The translations under genes and the position numbers were made by a program. Below are positions 6,352-8,332 of a stretch of DNA of 8,332 nucleotides, piece by piece (the stretch's first letter is position 1; each line of letters opens with the position of its first letter). This DNA is from JBOGVZ01 sp050692985. GTDB lineage: Bacteria; Actinomycetota; UBA4738; CALAEC01. Where the stretch lies: contig JBOGVZ010000083.1 in assembly GCA_050692985.1 (NCBI GenBank), positions 1 through 8,332 on the forward strand, given 5' to 3'. Under the pieces are notes generated by a model, which saw only the letters and a program-made list of their open reading frames with translations, had not been told where the DNA came from and ran no database searches.

Positions 6352-7691
6352 GCGGGGACGCTCACCTCCACGGGCTCCCCGACCAGGTGATGGGGGTGGC
6401 CACGGGTCACGCGAACGTCCACGAACGTCCCCGGGGCGGCGTGGCCCTCGAAGTTCACGACCTTGTTCGTTCGCGTCCGCCCCTGCGCCCCTCCCTTCCG
6501 GCCCCGCCCCTCCACGAGCACCTCCACCTCCAGCCCTTCGAGGGCCCGGTTGCGCTCCAGGGATCGCCGCTCCTGGAGCGCCACCAGCCGGTCGAACCGC
6601 TCCTGCACCACGGCCTTGGGCACGGGGCCCTCGTACGAGGCCGCGTCCGTCCCGGCTCGGGGCGAGTACTGGAACGTGTACGCCGCGTCGAACCGAGCCG
6701 CCTCCACCACCCGAAGGGTCTCGCGGAAGTCCTCCTCGGTCTCCCCGGGGAAGCCCACGATGATGTCGGTGGTCACCGCGATCTCCGGGATCCGGTCCCG
6801 GATCCGCTCGAGCCACGCCAGGTACCGGGCCGAGCGGTAGGAGCGGCGCATCATCCCCAGCACCCGGTCCGAGCCCGACTGGAGCGGGAAGTGGATGTGC
6901 TCGCACACCGATCCGCACTCGGCCATGGCCTCGATCACGTCGGGGGTGAAGTGGTGGGGATGGGGGCTGGTGAACCGCACCCTGCGGATGCCGTCCACCG
7001 AGTCGACCGCCCGCAGCAGCTCGACGAACAGCGGCCTGCGGGCCGGCGAGGTCTCCGGGAAGTGGACGTCGCGGCCGTACGTGTTCACGTTCTGGCCCAG
7101 CAGCGTCACCTCCACGACACCTCGACCGGCCAGGCCCCGCACCTCGGCCACGATGTCGCCCAACGGCCGGGACCGCTGGCGGCCCCGCACCAGGGGCACG
7201 ATGCAGAACGAGCACCGGTTGTCACAGCCCACGGAGACGGAGACCCACGCGTGGTGGGCCGTCCCCCGGCGGGCCGGCAGGGAGCTGGGAAACACCTCGG
7301 TGTACTCGCGGACGTCCATCTGGGGACCCTCGCGCTCGGCCCGTTCCAGGAGCTCGAGCAGCCCCCGAAGGGCATGGGTGCCGACCACCACGTCCACCCA
7401 CGGAGCCCGAGCCTGGATGTCCCCCCGGTCCTTCTGGGCCAGGCACCCGGCCACCACGATCCGCATCCCGGGGTTGCGCTCCTTGGCCGACTTGAGCACG
7501 CCCAAGGAGCCGTACAGGCGGTTGTCGGCGTTCTCCCGGACCGCGCACGTGTTGAGCACGACCACGCCGGCCTGGCCCACCTCTTCGGTGGGGGCCATGC
7601 CGTGGCCGTCGAGCAGGCCGGCGATCCGCTCGGAGTCGTGCTCGTTCATCTGACACCCGAAAGTGCGCAGTAGGTACCGGCGATCGCTCAT
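6348..7691 (-). CDS. miaB: tRNA-2-methylthio-N6-dimethylallyladenosine synthase MiaB
   Basis: MiaB is a radical-SAM methylthiotransferase that converts i6A37 of tRNA to ms2i6A37, improving codon-anticodon pairing. The 447-residue product has the three MTTase domains. The N-terminal domain carries the auxiliary-cluster cysteines C13 (FGCQMN), C49 (NTCAVRENA) and C83 (AGCLAQ). The radical-SAM domain has the CxxxCxxC motif at C156, C160 and C163 (VGCDNRCSFCIVPLVRGR). A C-terminal TRAM domain covers about 380-445 and contains GRTRTNKVVNF, typical of MiaB rather than MtaB or RimO. The ATG at 7691 lies 12 bases after the rny stop, with GAAGG immediately before it. The stop overlaps miaA. It sits directly before miaA, although MiaA acts first in the pathway. 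Confidence 0.97.
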   Translation of the reverse strand: MSDRRYLLRTFGCQMNEHDSERIAGLLDGHGMAPTEEVGQAGVVVLNTCAVRENADNRLYGSLGVLKSAKERNPGMRIVVAGCLAQKDRGDIQARAPWVDVVVGTHALRGLLELLERAEREGPQMDVREYTEVFPSSLPARRGTAHHAWVSVSVGCDNRCSFCIVPLVRGRQRSRPLGDIVAEVRGLAGRGVVEVTLLGQNVNTYGRDVHFPETSPARRPLFVELLRAVDSVDGIRRVRFTSPHPHHFTPDVIEAMAECGSVCEHIHFPLQSGSDRVLGMMRRSYRSARYLAWLERIRDRIPEIAVTTDIIVGFPGETEEDFRETLRVVEAARFDAAYTFQYSPRAGTDAASYEGPVPKAVVQERFDRLVALQERRSLERNRALEGLEVEVLVEGRGRKGGAQGRTRTNKVVNFEGHAAPGTFVDVRVTRGHPHHLVGEPVEVSVPA

Positions 7692-7703
7692 CCTTCGATC
7701 AGG

Positions 7704-8332
7704 CTACTTGGCGTACTCGACCGAGCGCGTCTCCCTCACCACCGTGATCTTGATCTGGCCCGGGTACTGGAGCTCCTCCTCGACCTGCTTGGCGATATCG
7801 CGGGCGAGGATCTGCGCGGCCAGATCGTCGACGTCCTGCGGCTTGACCATGACGCGGACCTCGCGTCCGGCCTGCATCGCGTAGACCTTCTCCACGCCCG
7901 GGTAGGTGTTGCAAATCTCCTCGAGCCGCTCGAGCCGCTTGATGTAGGTCTCCAGACTTTCCCGACGAGCGCCGGGCCGGCCGCCCGAGATGCCGTCGGC
8001 GATCTGCGCGATCACTGCCTCGACGGTGCGCTGCTCGACCTCGCCGTGGTGCGACTCGATGCAGTGGACCACCTCCGGCGATTCCTTCATCCGGCGGGCG
8101 ATCTCGGCGCCGATGATCGCGTGGGAGCCCTCGATCTCATGGGTCACTGCCTTTCCGACGTCATGCAGGAGGGCACCCCGCTTGGGGATCGCGGGATCGA
8201 TGCCGAGCTCCGAGGCGATCGCCGACGCGATGTGTGCGGATTCGACGAGGTGCTTCAGCACGTTCTGCCCGTACGAGGTTCGGAACTGCAATCGTCCGAG
8301 CAGCCGGATCATCTCGGGGTGCATGTCGGTGA
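7704..8332 (-). CDS. rny: Ribonuclease Y, C-terminal HD-domain part (cut by window edge)
   Basis: RNase Y is a membrane-anchored endoribonuclease that starts mRNA decay. The window holds the last 208 codons; the membrane anchor, coiled coil and KH domain lie beyond 8332. The HD phosphodiesterase domain is clear. LLGRLQFRTSYGQNVLKH (ending near 8250) is the family signature. The HD pair lies in ALLHDVGKA, with the His codon at 8163-8165 and the Asp codon at 8160-8162. Further metal-site residues follow in HEIEGSH, SHHGE and QIADGISGGRPGARRES. The C-terminal part, with PGVEKVYAMQAGREVRV and a final EETRSVEYAK-like end (here RETRSVEYAK), is normal for the family, so the 3' end is complete. An ATG at 8324 is internal, since the family signature continues through it and the frame stays open to the window edge. 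RNase Y is absent from most streptomycetes and mycobacteria. Confidence 0.95.
   Translation of the reverse strand, partial: TDMHPEMIRLLGRLQFRTSYGQNVLKHLVESAHIASAIASELGIDPAIPKRGALLHDVGKAVTHEIEGSHAIIGAEIARRMKESPEVVHCIESHHGEVEQRTVEAVIAQIADGISGGRPGARRESLETYIKRLERLEEICNTYPGVEKVYAMQAGREVRVMVKPQDVDDLAAQILARDIAKQVEEELQYPGQIKITVVRETRSVEYAK

Noticed and set aside
6327..7673. 448-codon open frame on the plus strand opposite miaB, and similar long plus-strand frames at 3651-4922, 2479-3456 and 5560-6390
   Set aside because: They lie opposite well-supported genes, and their translations are rich in H, R, G, P and Q as expected for antisense frames in GC-rich DNA. No domain is visible in them.
7921..7940. 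Tandem ctcgagccg repeat in rny
   Set aside because: It encodes a normal ERLERLEE-type helix of RNase Y, so it is coding sequence rather than a separate repeat element.

Overview
The window is high-GC bacterial DNA, roughly 65-70% GC over most of its length. Every gene that can be supported lies on the minus strand, so the biological order runs from high to low coordinates. The order rny-miaB-miaA-dapF-aminotransferase-hflX, the GTG/ATG starts and the composition suggest an actinomycetote. RNase Y is absent from most streptomycetes and mycobacteria, so a deep-branching class is likely. This taxonomic guess is inference from gene content, not a measured placement.

Region 1 (8332 down to 2041) is a tight housekeeping operon. 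It starts with the C-terminal half of RNase Y (mRNA decay; its 5' end is outside the window), followed after 12 bases by miaB, miaA, dapF, an LL-diaminopimelate aminotransferase-like gene and hflX. The four junctions from miaB to hflX are each a 4-base stop/start overlap (GTGA, ATGA, ATGA, GTGA), which suggests a chain of translational coupling. MiaA and MiaB act one after the other on A37 of tRNAs that read UNN codons. The aminotransferase and DapF can act one after the other to make LL- and then meso-diaminopimelate for peptidoglycan and lysine. HflX is a ribosome-associated GTPase. The shared theme is translation and RNA quality plus one cell-wall precursor branch.

Region 2 (2040 down to about 1359) is a stretch of lower GC, about 60%. 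It holds the remains of an unrecognised gene. A start at 1939 opens a two-segment membrane protein. Its plausible coding signal appears to change frame near a six-C run at 1685-1690 and continues in another frame until it runs into the insertion sequence near 1358. This looks like a gene broken twice, by a +1 shift and by an insertion, although two separate small genes cannot be excluded.

Region 3 (about 1358 down to 21) is an IS256-family insertion sequence with an intact 408-residue DDE transposase, flanked by short inverted repeats. Its exact ends and target duplication could not be fixed. The 20 bases beyond it show nothing recognisable.

I found no CRISPR array, tRNA or rRNA gene, defence system or clearly novel system. 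The observations most worth following are the doubly broken membrane gene, the asymmetric ends of the insertion sequence and the chain of four 4-base overlaps.
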